Shown piece after piece: positions 8,069 through 15,919 of a stretch of DNA of 23,604 nt (position 1 is its first letter; every line of letters starts with the position of its first letter). Location: contig WGBB01000125.1 in NCBI GenBank assembly GCA_015494505.1, forward strand, positions 1 through 23,604. Reading direction: 5' to 3'. This stretch comes from Nitratiruptor sp. Its GTDB lineage: Bacteria; Campylobacterota; Campylobacteria; Campylobacterales; Nitratiruptoraceae. Position numbers and translations under genes: made by a program. The notes below the pieces were generated by a model that was not told where the DNA came from, ran no database searches, and saw nothing but the letters and a program-made list of their open reading frames with translations.

Positions 8069-8568
8069 GACTGCTCCTCTAAGATTTTAGCCTTAGCATA
8101 GTTCATAAGTCCTCCGCATGAGAGCAACTCCTGCATAAATGGAGGAATCGGAGTGAATTTATACTCTACGTGCTTATTGAGATCTTTGATGACACCGTTA
8201 TCCATGTCGATGCTTATAAGATCGCCCTCATTGATCTTGTCGGCTTCCGGAAGCTCGAAGATGGGCAGCCCCATATTAAAGGCGTTGCGATAGAAGATAC
8301 GTGCGAAACTCTTGGCCACTACCGCTGCTACGCCGGCAGCTTTAAGAGCGATAGGTGCGTGCTCGCGGCTGCTGCCACAGCCAAAGTTTTCACCCGCTAC
8401 GATAATGTCGCCTGGCTGAAGCTTTTTTACAAATTCAGGATCGGCATCTTCCATCACGTGCTTGGCAAGCTCATGGGGGTCGGAGGTGTTGAGATAGCGT
8501 GCGGCTATGATGAGATCGGTATCGATATTGTCACCAAACTTCCACACTTTTCCGGTGATAACGTTCAT
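8065..8568 (-). CDS. leuD: 3-isopropylmalate dehydratase small subunit
   Basis: At 167 aa this is the compact LeuD type common in Campylobacterota and archaea. It contains GDNIDTDLIIAARYL near the N-terminus and the diagnostic GCGSSREHAPIALKAAG substrate-binding stretch. With LeuC it isomerises 2-isopropylmalate to 3-isopropylmalate. The start is the ATG at 8568 (MNVITGKVWKFGD), preceded 4 nt away by AGGAGA. An upstream in-frame extension exists but would cross the promoter and has no family similarity. It is the first gene of the leftward operon, and its promoter is visible just upstream. Confidence 0.96.
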   Translation of the reverse strand: MNVITGKVWKFGDNIDTDLIIAARYLNTSDPHELAKHVMEDADPEFVKKLQPGDIIVAGENFGCGSSREHAPIALKAAGVAAVVAKSFARIFYRNAFNMGLPIFELPEADKINEGDLISIDMDNGVIKDLNKHVEYKFTPIPPFMQELLSCGGLMNYAKAKILEEQS

Positions 8569-8592
8569 TCTATCTCCTAGAAATTTTTGGTG

Positions 8593-8621
8593 ATTGTAGC
8601 AAAATCCTCGCCATTTAGCAA
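8593..8621 (-). promoter_or_regulatory. Sigma-70 promoter of the leuD operon
   Basis: On the minus strand, TTGCTA (8621-8616), a 17-nt spacer and TACAAT (8598-8593), with TGC before the -10 (extended -10). Transcription would begin near 8586, giving a leader of about 18 nt that contains the AGGAGA ribosome-binding site. The -35 lies back to back with the rpoD -35 region, so RNA polymerase occupancy on the two promoters may interfere. Confidence 0.7.
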
Positions 8622-8625
8622 AAAC

Positions 8626-8653
8626 TTGCGTATTGATAAATTTATGGTATAAT
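8626..8653 (+). promoter_or_regulatory. Sigma-70 promoter of rpoD
   Basis: TTGCGT (8626-8631), a 16-nt spacer, and a perfect TATAAT (8648-8653) preceded by TGG (extended -10). The predicted transcript start is near 8660, about 40 nt before the rpoD ATG. An AAGGAG ribosome-binding site lies at 8685-8690, 9 nt before the start codon. A perfect -10 fits the housekeeping sigma factor transcribing its own gene. Confidence 0.72.
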
Positions 8654-8699
8654 TGGGCGCATTTTAGCCACCCCGAACTTCTACAAGGAGCTACCGAAT

Positions 8700-10526
8700 A
8701 TGGCTGCAAAAGATCTCAATAAAAAACTTGAAGATTTTTTTGCCGAGCATAAAGACGGGTATGTGACATATGAGCAGCTCGTAGAGCTATTCGATCGTCA
8801 ACCGACACTCGCACAGGCAAAAAAGATTTTAGCACTCCAGAAAAAATATAACGTCGATATCATCACCAGCGGAGAGGCAGCCAAGAAACTCAATATCGAA
8901 GAGAAGGCCAAAAAAGAGGAAGAGCGCAAGAAACTTACCGAAGAGGAGCTTGCGGAAGAGTTCGACCTGACAAAAGATAAAGAGCTCTTGGAGTGGAGCC
9001 GAAGCGATAGCCCCGTGCGTATGTATCTGCGCGAAATGGGACAGATTCCGCTTTTAACCAAAGAAGAAGAGATCGAACTTTCTAAAAAAATCGAGCTTGG
9101 CGAAAACATCATACTCGATGCTATCTGTTCGGTCCCCTATTTGATCGATTTTATCCTCGATTATAAAGAGCCCCTTATCAATCGCGAGCGTCGCGTCAAA
9201 GAGCTCTTTAAGAGCTTTGAAGAAGAAAGCGACGAGGAAGAAGAGGAAAATCTCGACAAAGAGGCCAAAAAGGCCAAAAAGTACTCCAAACGCGAAAAGA
9301 AAATCATTGAGCTGTTTAAGGCATTAGAGAAAGCCAAAAAAGAGTGGCTCAAGGTGCGTGACAAACAGCTTCCCGAAGATGCAAGCGAAGAGGAGAAGTT
9401 CCATCACGAACTGGTAGTGGCTTTTAAGAAAAAGCAGCTCAAAGAGCGCCTTTTGGAGCTGGGACCCACTAGCAAGCTCATTAACGAACTGGTCAAGTCG
9501 ATGGAAACGGCGCTCAAAAGCGACGAAGGCTTCGAAAAAGAGCTCAAAAAACTCGAATATCGCCTGCCGCTTTTTAACGAGCAGCTGCGTGAAAACCACC
9601 GCAAGCTTCTCGAAGAGATCACTAAGCTCTCCAAAGAGGAGATCGCCGCACGCGTACCGGAAGCGACGATGGTAAGCACCTATATGGATATCAAGAAGCT
9701 CTTTTTGGCCAAAGAGGCCAGCAAAAAAGGCTTCAATCTCGAGCCTGAAAAGCTTGCAGAAATCCTCGAGCAGATAAAACGCGGCAAAAAAATCAGCGAA
9801 GAGGCTAAAGAGCGCATGGCCAAATCGAACCTGCGCCTCGTGGTTTCCATCGCCAAGCGCTATACCAACCGCGGCCTGCCCTTTTTGGATCTCATCCAAG
9901 AGGGTAACATCGGCCTGATGAAAGCGGTGGACAAGTTCGAATACAAAAAGGGATACAAATTCTCCACCTACGCCACATGGTGGATCCGTCAGGCCATCAG
10001 CCGCGCTATCGCCGATCAGGCACGCACTATCCGTATCCCTATACACATGATAGAGACTATCAATCGCATCAACAAAATCATTCGCAAGCATCTCCAAGAG
10101 ACGGGGAAAGAGCCTGATGTGGAAACCATCGCAAAAGAGGTGGGGCTTCCTGTAGACAAAGTCAAAAACGTCATCAAAATCACCAAAGAGCCCGTAAGCC
10201 TCGAAGCACCTATCGGAAACGAGGAGGATGGGAAATTCGGTGATTTCATCGAAGACAAGAACGCTCCCAATCCCGTCGATGTGATTATGCGCGAAGATAT
10301 GAAACAAAAAATCGATGAAATTCTCGACCATCTCAACGAGCGGGAAAAGGCGGTGGTACGTATGCGCTTCGGTCTCATGCCCGATGAGAGCGACCGCACT
10401 CTCGAAGAGATCGGAAAAGAGCTCAATGTCACACGCGAACGCGTCCGCCAAATCGAAAGCAGCGCTATCAAAAAACTCAAACACCCCAAAGTGGGAAGAA
10501 AGATCAAAAACTACATCGAAGACTGA
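8700..10526 (+). CDS. rpoD: RNA polymerase primary sigma factor (sigma-70)
   Basis: The 608-aa protein is full length for a primary sigma factor. Order: region 1.1 (about 1-60); region 1.2 with DSPVRMYLREMGQIPLLT (103-120); a long, highly charged non-conserved insert (about 165-350) with an acidic run followed by Lys-rich stretches; region 2 with NLRLVVSIAKRYTNRGLPF (377-395), DLIQEGNIGLMKAVDKFEY and the -10-binding KFSTYATWWIRQAI (420-433); region 3 (about 446-525); and region 4 with the helix-turn-helix TLEEIGKELNVTRERVRQIE (567-586) that contacts the -35. The start is the ATG at 8700 behind AAGGAG. Its last 16 nt overlap the 3' end of the convergent membrane-protein gene. Confidence 0.98.
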   Translation: MAAKDLNKKLEDFFAEHKDGYVTYEQLVELFDRQPTLAQAKKILALQKKYNVDIITSGEAAKKLNIEEKAKKEEERKKLTEEELAEEFDLTKDKELLEWSRSDSPVRMYLREMGQIPLLTKEEEIELSKKIELGENIILDAICSVPYLIDFILDYKEPLINRERRVKELFKSFEEESDEEEEENLDKEAKKAKKYSKREKKIIELFKALEKAKKEWLKVRDKQLPEDASEEEKFHHELVVAFKKKQLKERLLELGPTSKLINELVKSMETALKSDEGFEKELKKLEYRLPLFNEQLRENHRKLLEEITKLSKEEIAARVPEATMVSTYMDIKKLFLAKEASKKGFNLEPEKLAEILEQIKRGKKISEEAKERMAKSNLRLVVSIAKRYTNRGLPFLDLIQEGNIGLMKAVDKFEYKKGYKFSTYATWWIRQAISRAIADQARTIRIPIHMIETINRINKIIRKHLQETGKEPDVETIAKEVGLPVDKVKNVIKITKEPVSLEAPIGNEEDGKFGDFIEDKNAPNPVDVIMREDMKQKIDEILDHLNEREKAVVRMRFGLMPDESDRTLEEIGKELNVTRERVRQIESSAIKKLKHPKVGRKIKNYIED

Positions 10527-11011
10527 CCTTCGGGCAATAGCGCCAGCACCAGTGCCGCTATCGGCACGATGGCGAGCCCCGCTAGGAAACTCATAGGCTC
10601 AAAAAGCCCCTTGCGAATCAACACGAGAATACTGACCACCAGCACCCCGTAGCCGGCCAAGCGAAAAGGCGAGAAGAATCCCCCGGCACCCATCACGAAA
10701 TGTCGCAAACCTGCACGTTTGGACTTTATCTTCGCCTTCTCCTCTTCCAATATCTCACGCGGACTCTTGTCGCAAGGCTTTGTCTCTTCATAGAGCTCAA
10801 ACCTATCCTCTATCTCATCGATACTATCACGCCCCGTTATATCGATGCGCTTTTGTACCACTCTCTTGTAGCCCCAAAAAGAGCCGAGGACTATAAACAG
10901 CGAAGATATGAAAGCAAGCTGGGAATTAAGAAGGAAATAGCGAGAAGCGAAAAAGGAGTACGAGATAAATAGGAGATCGATGAGAATGACGATACGAAAG
11001 AAGCGTTTCAC
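10511..11011 (-). CDS. Conserved-looking membrane protein of unknown function
   Basis: A 166-aa protein with about four predicted transmembrane segments in two pairs (roughly residues 5-24 and 32-48, then 117-133 and 140-160), separated by a charged cytosolic loop containing KSPREILEEEKAKIKSKRAG. I cannot assign a family; from memory, a membrane protein gene (Cj0852c) sits next to hemL in Campylobacter jejuni, and this may be its counterpart. The start is GTG, overlapping the atpZ stop by 4 nt (GTGA), so it is the third gene of hemL-atpZ-this gene. Its stop lies inside the 3' end of rpoD. Confidence 0.8.
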   Translation of the reverse strand: MKRFFRIVILIDLLFISYSFFASRYFLLNSQLAFISSLFIVLGSFWGYKRVVQKRIDITGRDSIDEIEDRFELYEETKPCDKSPREILEEEKAKIKSKRAGLRHFVMGAGGFFSPFRLAGYGVLVVSILVLIRKGLFEPMSFLAGLAIVPIAALVLALLPEGQSSM

Positions 11012-11304
11012 TTTTCGAACTCTTCCAAATCCTCGTCTTCACTGCCGTCATAGTAGTTTTTGTAACGAGGATTCTTGGCCAGCTCGTCAAGCTCTCGTTT
11101 TTGCTTTTTGTACGCGATGTAGATATTGTTGATAGCTGCACCCACGCCTATGAAGACTCCCAGCCACAATAGCCACCCCTGGCCAAAGAGCGAGCGCAGC
11201 CAAAGCCCTAGACCGATACCGATCAAGATGGCCACGACGATGGAAATGCCCAAAGAGAGCGACTCCGCTCCTTCCAAAATTTTACGATATTTTGGCTCTT
11301 TCAT
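11008..11304 (-). CDS. AtpZ/AtpI family membrane protein
   Basis: The protein is 98 aa with two transmembrane segments (about residues 16-36 and 44-64) separated by a tight turn (LRSLFGQGW), followed by an acidic, charged C-terminal tail. This is the AtpZ/AtpI pattern, including SLGISIVVAILIGIGLGLWL and GVFIGVGAAINNIYIAYKK. Family members accompany F1Fo ATP synthase and have been linked to c-ring assembly or Mg2+/Ca2+ transport. Here it is detached from any atp genes and lies between hemL and a membrane protein gene, overlapping both by 4 nt. Confidence 0.8.
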   Translation of the reverse strand: MKEPKYRKILEGAESLSLGISIVVAILIGIGLGLWLRSLFGQGWLLWLGVFIGVGAAINNIYIAYKKQKRELDELAKNPRYKNYYDGSEDEDLEEFEK

Positions 11305-12584
11305 ACCAGTTTCTTCATCGCTTCTTCGATTTTTTCGAGCGTCTCGTCGATGAGCTTCTCATCGAGGGGCTCGCAGATAAATCCCGCTTCGAATTGACTG
11401 CAAGCAAAATAGACTCCCCTCTTAATCATCTCTTGATGAAAACGCGCGAAAAACTCCAGGTCGCTTCTTTTGGCATCATCGAAGTTTTTGACGGGGTTTT
11501 CGTTAAAGAAAAAGCCAAACATGCTGCCGCGCACTTCTACTTGGAGCGGCACGCCGTGGGCATCGGCGATTTTTTTGAAGCCTCCCACGAGCCCTTTGGC
11601 GCGTGCTTCGAGAATTTCGAAAATTTTAGGATTTGCCTTGAGGCGGCGAATGACACTGAGCCCTGCAGCCATGGCAACCGGATTGCCACTTAGCGTCCCT
11701 GCCTGGTACACAGGGCCTTCGGGGCTGAGATGCGCCATGATTTCCGCACGCGCACCAAAAGCCCCCACAGGCATGCCGCCACCTATCACTTTGCCAAATG
11801 TCACCATATCGGGTACCACGTCCGTGTAGCCCTGCGCACCGCGCAAAGATGCACGAAAGCCGCTCATCACTTCATCGAAAATAAGCAACGCTCCATGCTC
11901 GTCGCATAGCTTGCGCAATCCTTGCAAGAACTCTTCCTCTGCCGGCACTAGCCCCATATTGCCGGCTATCGGCTCGATGATAACACATGCGATATTAGCA
12001 CTAGCTTCGAAGCAGCGTTTCACGCTCTCAAGGTCGTTGTAGCGCGCTAAGAGGGTATGCTTGGTAAAATCTGCAGGCACACCGGGGCTGCTGGGATTTC
12101 CGAAAGTCGCCGCACCGCTTCCGGCACTCACTAAAAGCGAATCGCTATGCCCATGGTAGCACCCTTCAAATTTTATAATATCGTCACGCCCCGTATAGCC
12201 TCGCGCCAATCTAATGGCACTCATCACCGCTTCGGTACCGCTACTGACAAAACGTATCTTGTCGATATTATCAAATAGCTCCACTATCTCTTTGGCAAGC
12301 TCCGTCTCCAAAAGCGTGGGAGCACCGAAGCTTAGCCCTTTTTGGGCCTGTTCGCAGACTGCATCTAAGGTCTCTTTGTCTGCATGTCCGAAAATGAGAG
12401 GCCCCCAGCTTTGCACATAGTCGATGTAACGATTGCCGTCGATATCATAAAGATAGGCACCTTCACCCCGCTCGATAAAAGGAGGTACGCCTCCTACGCT
12501 TTTAAAAGCACGCACGGGTGAATCTACGCCGCCCGGGATGTAGCGCAACGCCTCTTCATATGCAGCTTTACTTCTTTCTAGCAT
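11301..12584 (-). CDS. hemL: Glutamate-1-semialdehyde 2,1-aminomutase
   Basis: The 427-aa PLP enzyme makes 5-aminolevulinate from glutamate-1-semialdehyde in the C5 tetrapyrrole pathway. It has FIPGG-type N-terminal context (RYIPGGVDSPVRAF), SSGTEAVMSAIRLAR (114-128), the PLP-ring aspartate in LLIFDEVMSGFR (D237) and the Schiff-base lysine K265 in VTFGKVIGGGMPVGAFG. The length is typical. The ATG at 12584 has AAGG about 8 nt upstream. It starts the operon with atpZ and the 166-aa membrane protein, and hemH in the same window completes the other end of the pathway. Confidence 0.97.
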   Translation of the reverse strand: MLERSKAAYEEALRYIPGGVDSPVRAFKSVGGVPPFIERGEGAYLYDIDGNRYIDYVQSWGPLIFGHADKETLDAVCEQAQKGLSFGAPTLLETELAKEIVELFDNIDKIRFVSSGTEAVMSAIRLARGYTGRDDIIKFEGCYHGHSDSLLVSAGSGAATFGNPSSPGVPADFTKHTLLARYNDLESVKRCFEASANIACVIIEPIAGNMGLVPAEEEFLQGLRKLCDEHGALLIFDEVMSGFRASLRGAQGYTDVVPDMVTFGKVIGGGMPVGAFGARAEIMAHLSPEGPVYQAGTLSGNPVAMAAGLSVIRRLKANPKIFEILEARAKGLVGGFKKIADAHGVPLQVEVRGSMFGFFFNENPVKNFDDAKRSDLEFFARFHQEMIKRGVYFACSQFEAGFICEPLDEKLIDETLEKIEEAMKKLV

Positions 12585-12601
12585 GCTATGCCTTTTTTAT
12601 T

Positions 12602-12629
12602 TTGATTTTATCCTAATTTTCATTATAAT
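12602..12629. promoter_or_regulatory. Divergent hemL/tonB promoter with palindromic -10
   Basis: The 51-nt gap between hemL and tonB contains ATTATAAT at 12622-12629, which is its own reverse complement, so TATAAT is present on both strands. Rightward, TTGATT (12602-12607) with a 16-nt spacer makes a plausible -35, and +1 would fall exactly on the A of the tonB ATG (12636). Leftward, +1 would be near 12615, leaving about 30 nt before hemL; no clear -35 is seen on that side. The gap is very A/T-rich. Confidence 0.55.
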
Positions 12630-12635
12630 CCCTTT

Positions 12636-13430
12636 ATGAATAGACTCGCTCTCTCCTTTTTTCTGGCGCTGTTTTTGTATCTTCTTCTCTTTAGCATCAT
12701 CAAATATGATTTCGCAAAAAATCGACGCATTATCACGCCACCGGAGCGCCATCGCATCTCGATATCCGCGCTGCGCATCCTCAAAGCACAAAAACCGACT
12801 CCCAAAAAGAGCACACCTCAAACCCGCACAGCCATATCACCGTTACAGCATCCACACACTCAACAAACCAAGCCTACAAAGGCTCGACCTATTATCAAAA
12901 AAAATAGAAAAAAGATGATAAAACTACTGCCCAAAAAGCATAAGAGACAAAGTACATCTTCACGGAAAAAAAAGATACGGCAAATACCACGCAAAAGAAA
13001 TCTTGCAAAAAGCGTGCCCAGTCTCGAACAACTTTTTGCAAAAAAGAGCAACCCTGTGCCAAAAAGCACAATGCGTCTACCCGCCAATATCCGCAAACTC
13101 TACAAAGACGAATACGAAAGCTTCACGAAAAACCAAAAACGTTTCATTCGCGACAATTTGGAAAAAATCGCAGCGATTACGCAAAAGTATCTTTACTTGC
13201 GTGGCTATCCCTATATTGCGGCAAAGATGAAAGAAGAGGGAGTGAATGTAGTGGAGTTTTTTCTCCACCCAAACGGCGATATCACGCAGCTACGTATCAT
13301 CAAATCGAGCGGCTATGAAGCTCTTGATAAAAACAGCATCGAAACTATAAAAACGGCCTACAAAGACTATCCCTGGCCTAAAGAGACGACAAAGATTCGT
13401 ATTTTGGTACGATATAGTATCATCTATTAA
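12636..13430 (+). CDS. tonB: TonB family energy-transducing protein
   Basis: A 264-aa protein with TonB layout: an N-terminal membrane anchor (about residues 4-23), a long periplasmic linker, and a C-terminal TonB domain (about 185-264) with GYPYIAAKMKEEGVNVVEF, HPNGDITQLRIIKSSG and a terminal RILVRYSI strand. It would transmit proton-motive energy from ExbB/ExbD to outer-membrane receptors. The linker is odd: residues 51-130 hold 26 Lys/Arg and no Asp/Glu, instead of the usual Glu-Pro/Lys-Pro repeats. There is no exbB or exbD nearby. No ribosome-binding site precedes the ATG, and a -10 lies only 6 nt upstream (see promoter). It converges on the receptor/c-di-GMP cluster and ends overlapping it by 4 nt, which suggests service to that receptor. 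Confidence 0.85.
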   Translation: MNRLALSFFLALFLYLLLFSIIKYDFAKNRRIITPPERHRISISALRILKAQKPTPKKSTPQTRTAISPLQHPHTQQTKPTKARPIIKKNRKKMIKLLPKKHKRQSTSSRKKKIRQIPRKRNLAKSVPSLEQLFAKKSNPVPKSTMRLPANIRKLYKDEYESFTKNQKRFIRDNLEKIAAITQKYLYLRGYPYIAAKMKEEGVNVVEFFLHPNGDITQLRIIKSSGYEALDKNSIETIKTAYKDYPWPKETTKIRILVRYSIIY

Positions 13431-15373
13431 ACATAGCAGTTCTTCTCCACAAACTGCTTGGGAGCATCGAAGTAATACCCTTGCGCAAAATCGACTCCAA
13501 GCTCTTTTATCTTTTGATAAATCTCTTGGTTGCTTACATACTCAGAAACGGTTTTTACACCCTTTTTCTTGGCGAAATCTACAATCGTAGATACGATGAG
13601 CTCAGAATCGCTGTTATGACAGATGTTTTTGACAAGCGAGCCGTCAATTTTGATATAGTCGATAGGGAGTTTGAGTATATGTTCGAAATTTGAGTACCCG
13701 GTACCAAAATCATCTATCGCAATTTGGCATCCCAAAGCTTTCATTTTTGTGACAAATACATAGACCTTATCGTAATTTTCTATTCCTTCTGACTCCACTA
13801 TCTCCAATATAATGCGTTCATTCACTCCATAACGGTTGATATTCTCTTCTAAAATCGCGACTATATCCTGGTTAAGAATATCTATTATAGAAAGATTAAG
13901 AGAAAAGCTACAAGAGCTTCCTTGGAAATATTCGCAGCTTTTTTGAATCATAATTTCGGTGAGTTTAAAATAAAAACGGCTCTTTTTAGCTATTTCGAGA
14001 AAATGCGCCGGAGAGATGAAGGACCCGTCATCATCTATTATGCGCACGAGGCACTCATACCCTTTAGGAAGTCCGTTCTCCACATAAACGATAGGTTGGA
14101 AAAAAGGTACCACCCTATCGAGTTCGATAGATTTTTTAAGCTTTTTGATCCATTCGATATTGTTTTGGTACTGTTTTTCGACCTCTTTGTCTTCTTGGAG
14201 GTATATTTCGTATGGCTTGCGCAGCTTTCTCGCTTTTTTGAGAGCGATATCCGCTTTTTCCAAAGCCCCCTCTTTTTGGAGCGAGGCACCCATCGTTACA
14301 TGAAGCGAGAGCTCTTTATCTCCGTGAAAAAAGATCATATTTTCGATCTTCTGACCCAACATCTGCAAAAAGTAATCGATATCGCTTTTGCTCATTTTAC
14401 CTTTAAAAAGAAGCGCAAACTCGTCTCCTGAAAGCCTGTAAAGTTGTGGATTGTTCGTTTTGAGGAGAGTTTTGACCTTTTGGGCGAAATTGACAAGAAT
14501 CTTGTCGCCTATTTGATGGCCGAAAAAGTCGTTTATCTCCTTGAAATTATCGATATTAATGACCACGAGTGCTGCATCTTGGGCGTCATCCATATCTTCT
14601 TGGAGTTTCATACGATTATAAAGACCCGTTAAGTTATCGATATAGAGACGGCGTTTGAGCTCATCGGTTTTCTCTTTAACCTTCTCCTCAAGCATAGCAT
14701 TGATATTTTCTTGGCGCTTGGCATAGTTTGTTATGCGGTTGTGCATGCTTTGCAGCGCTTTGGAAATGAGCCCTATTTCATCGTTCCTATCGGTATATTC
14801 GAGCTGTAAATCCTTTTTCGGCGAATAGTCCACGAGCTTGGCGGCTATCTGTTTGAGAGGATTGAGAAGCCTATCGATATAAAAGCCAAAAAGCACCATA
14901 ACACCTATGATGCCTAGCAAAAACTGCCACAGAAGTTTATTATATTTCTTTACCAAACGATTATAGTGCTCATAAGAATAGATAACGTGCATGCGTCCCA
15001 AAGATTGGTCGGAATTTGGTTTTGTTATTTTTTTAGTAAAGATGAAATACTCGGATGCCTTCATCCCTTTTTTGAGTTTGGTGCTAATGACTTTTCCATG
15101 GTCGATAATCGTAATACCGAGGATATTTTGGTTGGTTTTAAGCACTTCGTTGATAATGTGAGAGACTTTATCGTTAAATCCCAAATACATATTCATCGCA
15201 ACGCTGGGCAAAATAGTGTCGATAATTGTTTGAGCTTTCTCTTCTTCCATCTTTTTAAAAGCATTTTTCCCGGCCTCTTCGAATGTATAAAAAATAGCTA
15301 CGCTCAAAGCAAGGGCGAGCATACCGAGATAGATGAGAATTCTTGTAGTCAGTGAGTTTTTTGGTCGTATCAC
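13427..15373 (-). CDS. Membrane HAMP-GGDEF-EAL cyclic-di-GMP protein
   Basis: The 648-aa protein has a transmembrane helix (about 11-31), a periplasmic sensor region (about 32-145), a second helix (148-166), a HAMP domain (about 165-220), a short coiled linker, GGDEF (about 242-395) and EAL (about 405-640). The GGDEF signature is SGDEF (315-319), a variant still active in some enzymes; no RxxD inhibitory site precedes it. The EAL signature is ECLVR (440-444), keeping the glutamate. N493, E523, D554-D555 in DDFGTGYSN and K575 in KIDGSL are also present, so phosphodiesterase activity looks possible. The start is GTG, 3 nt after the stop of the YfiR-like gene with GGAG upstream. Its stop shares TTAA with the convergent tonB stop. 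It is probably the output of the receptor operon. Confidence 0.95.
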   Translation of the reverse strand: MIRPKNSLTTRILIYLGMLALALSVAIFYTFEEAGKNAFKKMEEEKAQTIIDTILPSVAMNMYLGFNDKVSHIINEVLKTNQNILGITIIDHGKVISTKLKKGMKASEYFIFTKKITKPNSDQSLGRMHVIYSYEHYNRLVKKYNKLLWQFLLGIIGVMVLFGFYIDRLLNPLKQIAAKLVDYSPKKDLQLEYTDRNDEIGLISKALQSMHNRITNYAKRQENINAMLEEKVKEKTDELKRRLYIDNLTGLYNRMKLQEDMDDAQDAALVVINIDNFKEINDFFGHQIGDKILVNFAQKVKTLLKTNNPQLYRLSGDEFALLFKGKMSKSDIDYFLQMLGQKIENMIFFHGDKELSLHVTMGASLQKEGALEKADIALKKARKLRKPYEIYLQEDKEVEKQYQNNIEWIKKLKKSIELDRVVPFFQPIVYVENGLPKGYECLVRIIDDDGSFISPAHFLEIAKKSRFYFKLTEIMIQKSCEYFQGSSCSFSLNLSIIDILNQDIVAILEENINRYGVNERIILEIVESEGIENYDKVYVFVTKMKALGCQIAIDDFGTGYSNFEHILKLPIDYIKIDGSLVKNICHNSDSELIVSTIVDFAKKKGVKTVSEYVSNQEIYQKIKELGVDFAQGYYFDAPKQFVEKNCYV

Positions 15374-15376
15374 CTG

Positions 15377-15919
15377 TCACTCCACGATTTTTGCAATAGT
15401 AAAGAGAGCATCGACAAAATCGAATCGCTCTTGTTGCAGCACATCTTTTTTGATATAGATGCGTACATCCTTTTCGATCGCAACATTACATAAAAACCCG
15501 AAATCCAAATCATGACGGTCATAGGTAAAAGAGTAGATATATTTGTGTCGAATCATCTGAGCCACTTTTTTGAGTTTAGCATCGCTGCTACGCAGTACAT
15601 ATACGGCGTCGCAACGCTTCTTAGGATGTTTATCGGCTATAAAAGGAGCAAATTTTAGGCTATGCATACGAACAGGTAGCGAATCTATCTTAGAATAATG
15701 TTTGGCAATGGTTTGTACAAGGTTATCGGCAACAGAGGTGTCGATCTCTTCGTGAAGGATGCAAAAATCGATCTTACCATCTTCGATATGGTCGCGTAGT
15801 TTTTGGTCAAAGCCGATAATTTTGGGATAGACTGAGGCTTGGGTTTGCAGTAAAAAGGCGTTATACTCATATCCAAAAAGCAGCGAAACCGCCAGCCCAA
15901 AAGCGACTATCCAGCGCAT
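15377..15919 (-). CDS. YfiR-like (DUF4154-type) periplasmic protein
   Basis: A 180-aa protein with a signal peptide (about residues 1-17, ending LLFGYEY). Its layout matches YfiR/DUF4154 proteins: an N-terminal helix, a central FCIL strand (52-55), CDAVYVLRSSDAKL (103-116), SFTYD (130-134) and a C-terminal strand/helix ending VRIYIKKDVLQQERFDFVDALFTIAKIV. In Pseudomonas YfiR is a periplasmic repressor of the diguanylate cyclase YfiN/TpbB. Here the gene sits between a TonB-dependent receptor (1-nt overlap, TAATG) and a membrane GGDEF-EAL protein (3-nt gap), the arrangement expected for a periplasmic relay. Similarity is recognised by pattern only and is distant; a periplasmic protein of unknown fold is the fallback. 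Confidence 0.65.
   Translation of the reverse strand: MRWIVAFGLAVSLLFGYEYNAFLLQTQASVYPKIIGFDQKLRDHIEDGKIDFCILHEEIDTSVADNLVQTIAKHYSKIDSLPVRMHSLKFAPFIADKHPKKRCDAVYVLRSSDAKLKKVAQMIRHKYIYSFTYDRHDLDFGFLCNVAIEKDVRIYIKKDVLQQERFDFVDALFTIAKIVE

Noticed and set aside
8569..8709. An N-terminal extension of LeuD starting at 8709
   Set aside because: It would cover the leuD promoter and the rpoD start. The ATG at 8568 has an AGGAGA ribosome-binding site and the family N-terminus.
9324..10484. A 386-codon open frame on the minus strand opposite rpoD
   Set aside because: It is a frame mirrored from the charged rpoD coding sequence, with no recognisable motifs, while rpoD on the plus strand is unambiguous.
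12585..12635. A Fur box between hemL and tonB
   Set aside because: A/T-rich symmetry around ATTATAAT superficially recalls a Fur site, but I could not match the GATAATGATAATCATTATC-type consensus convincingly.
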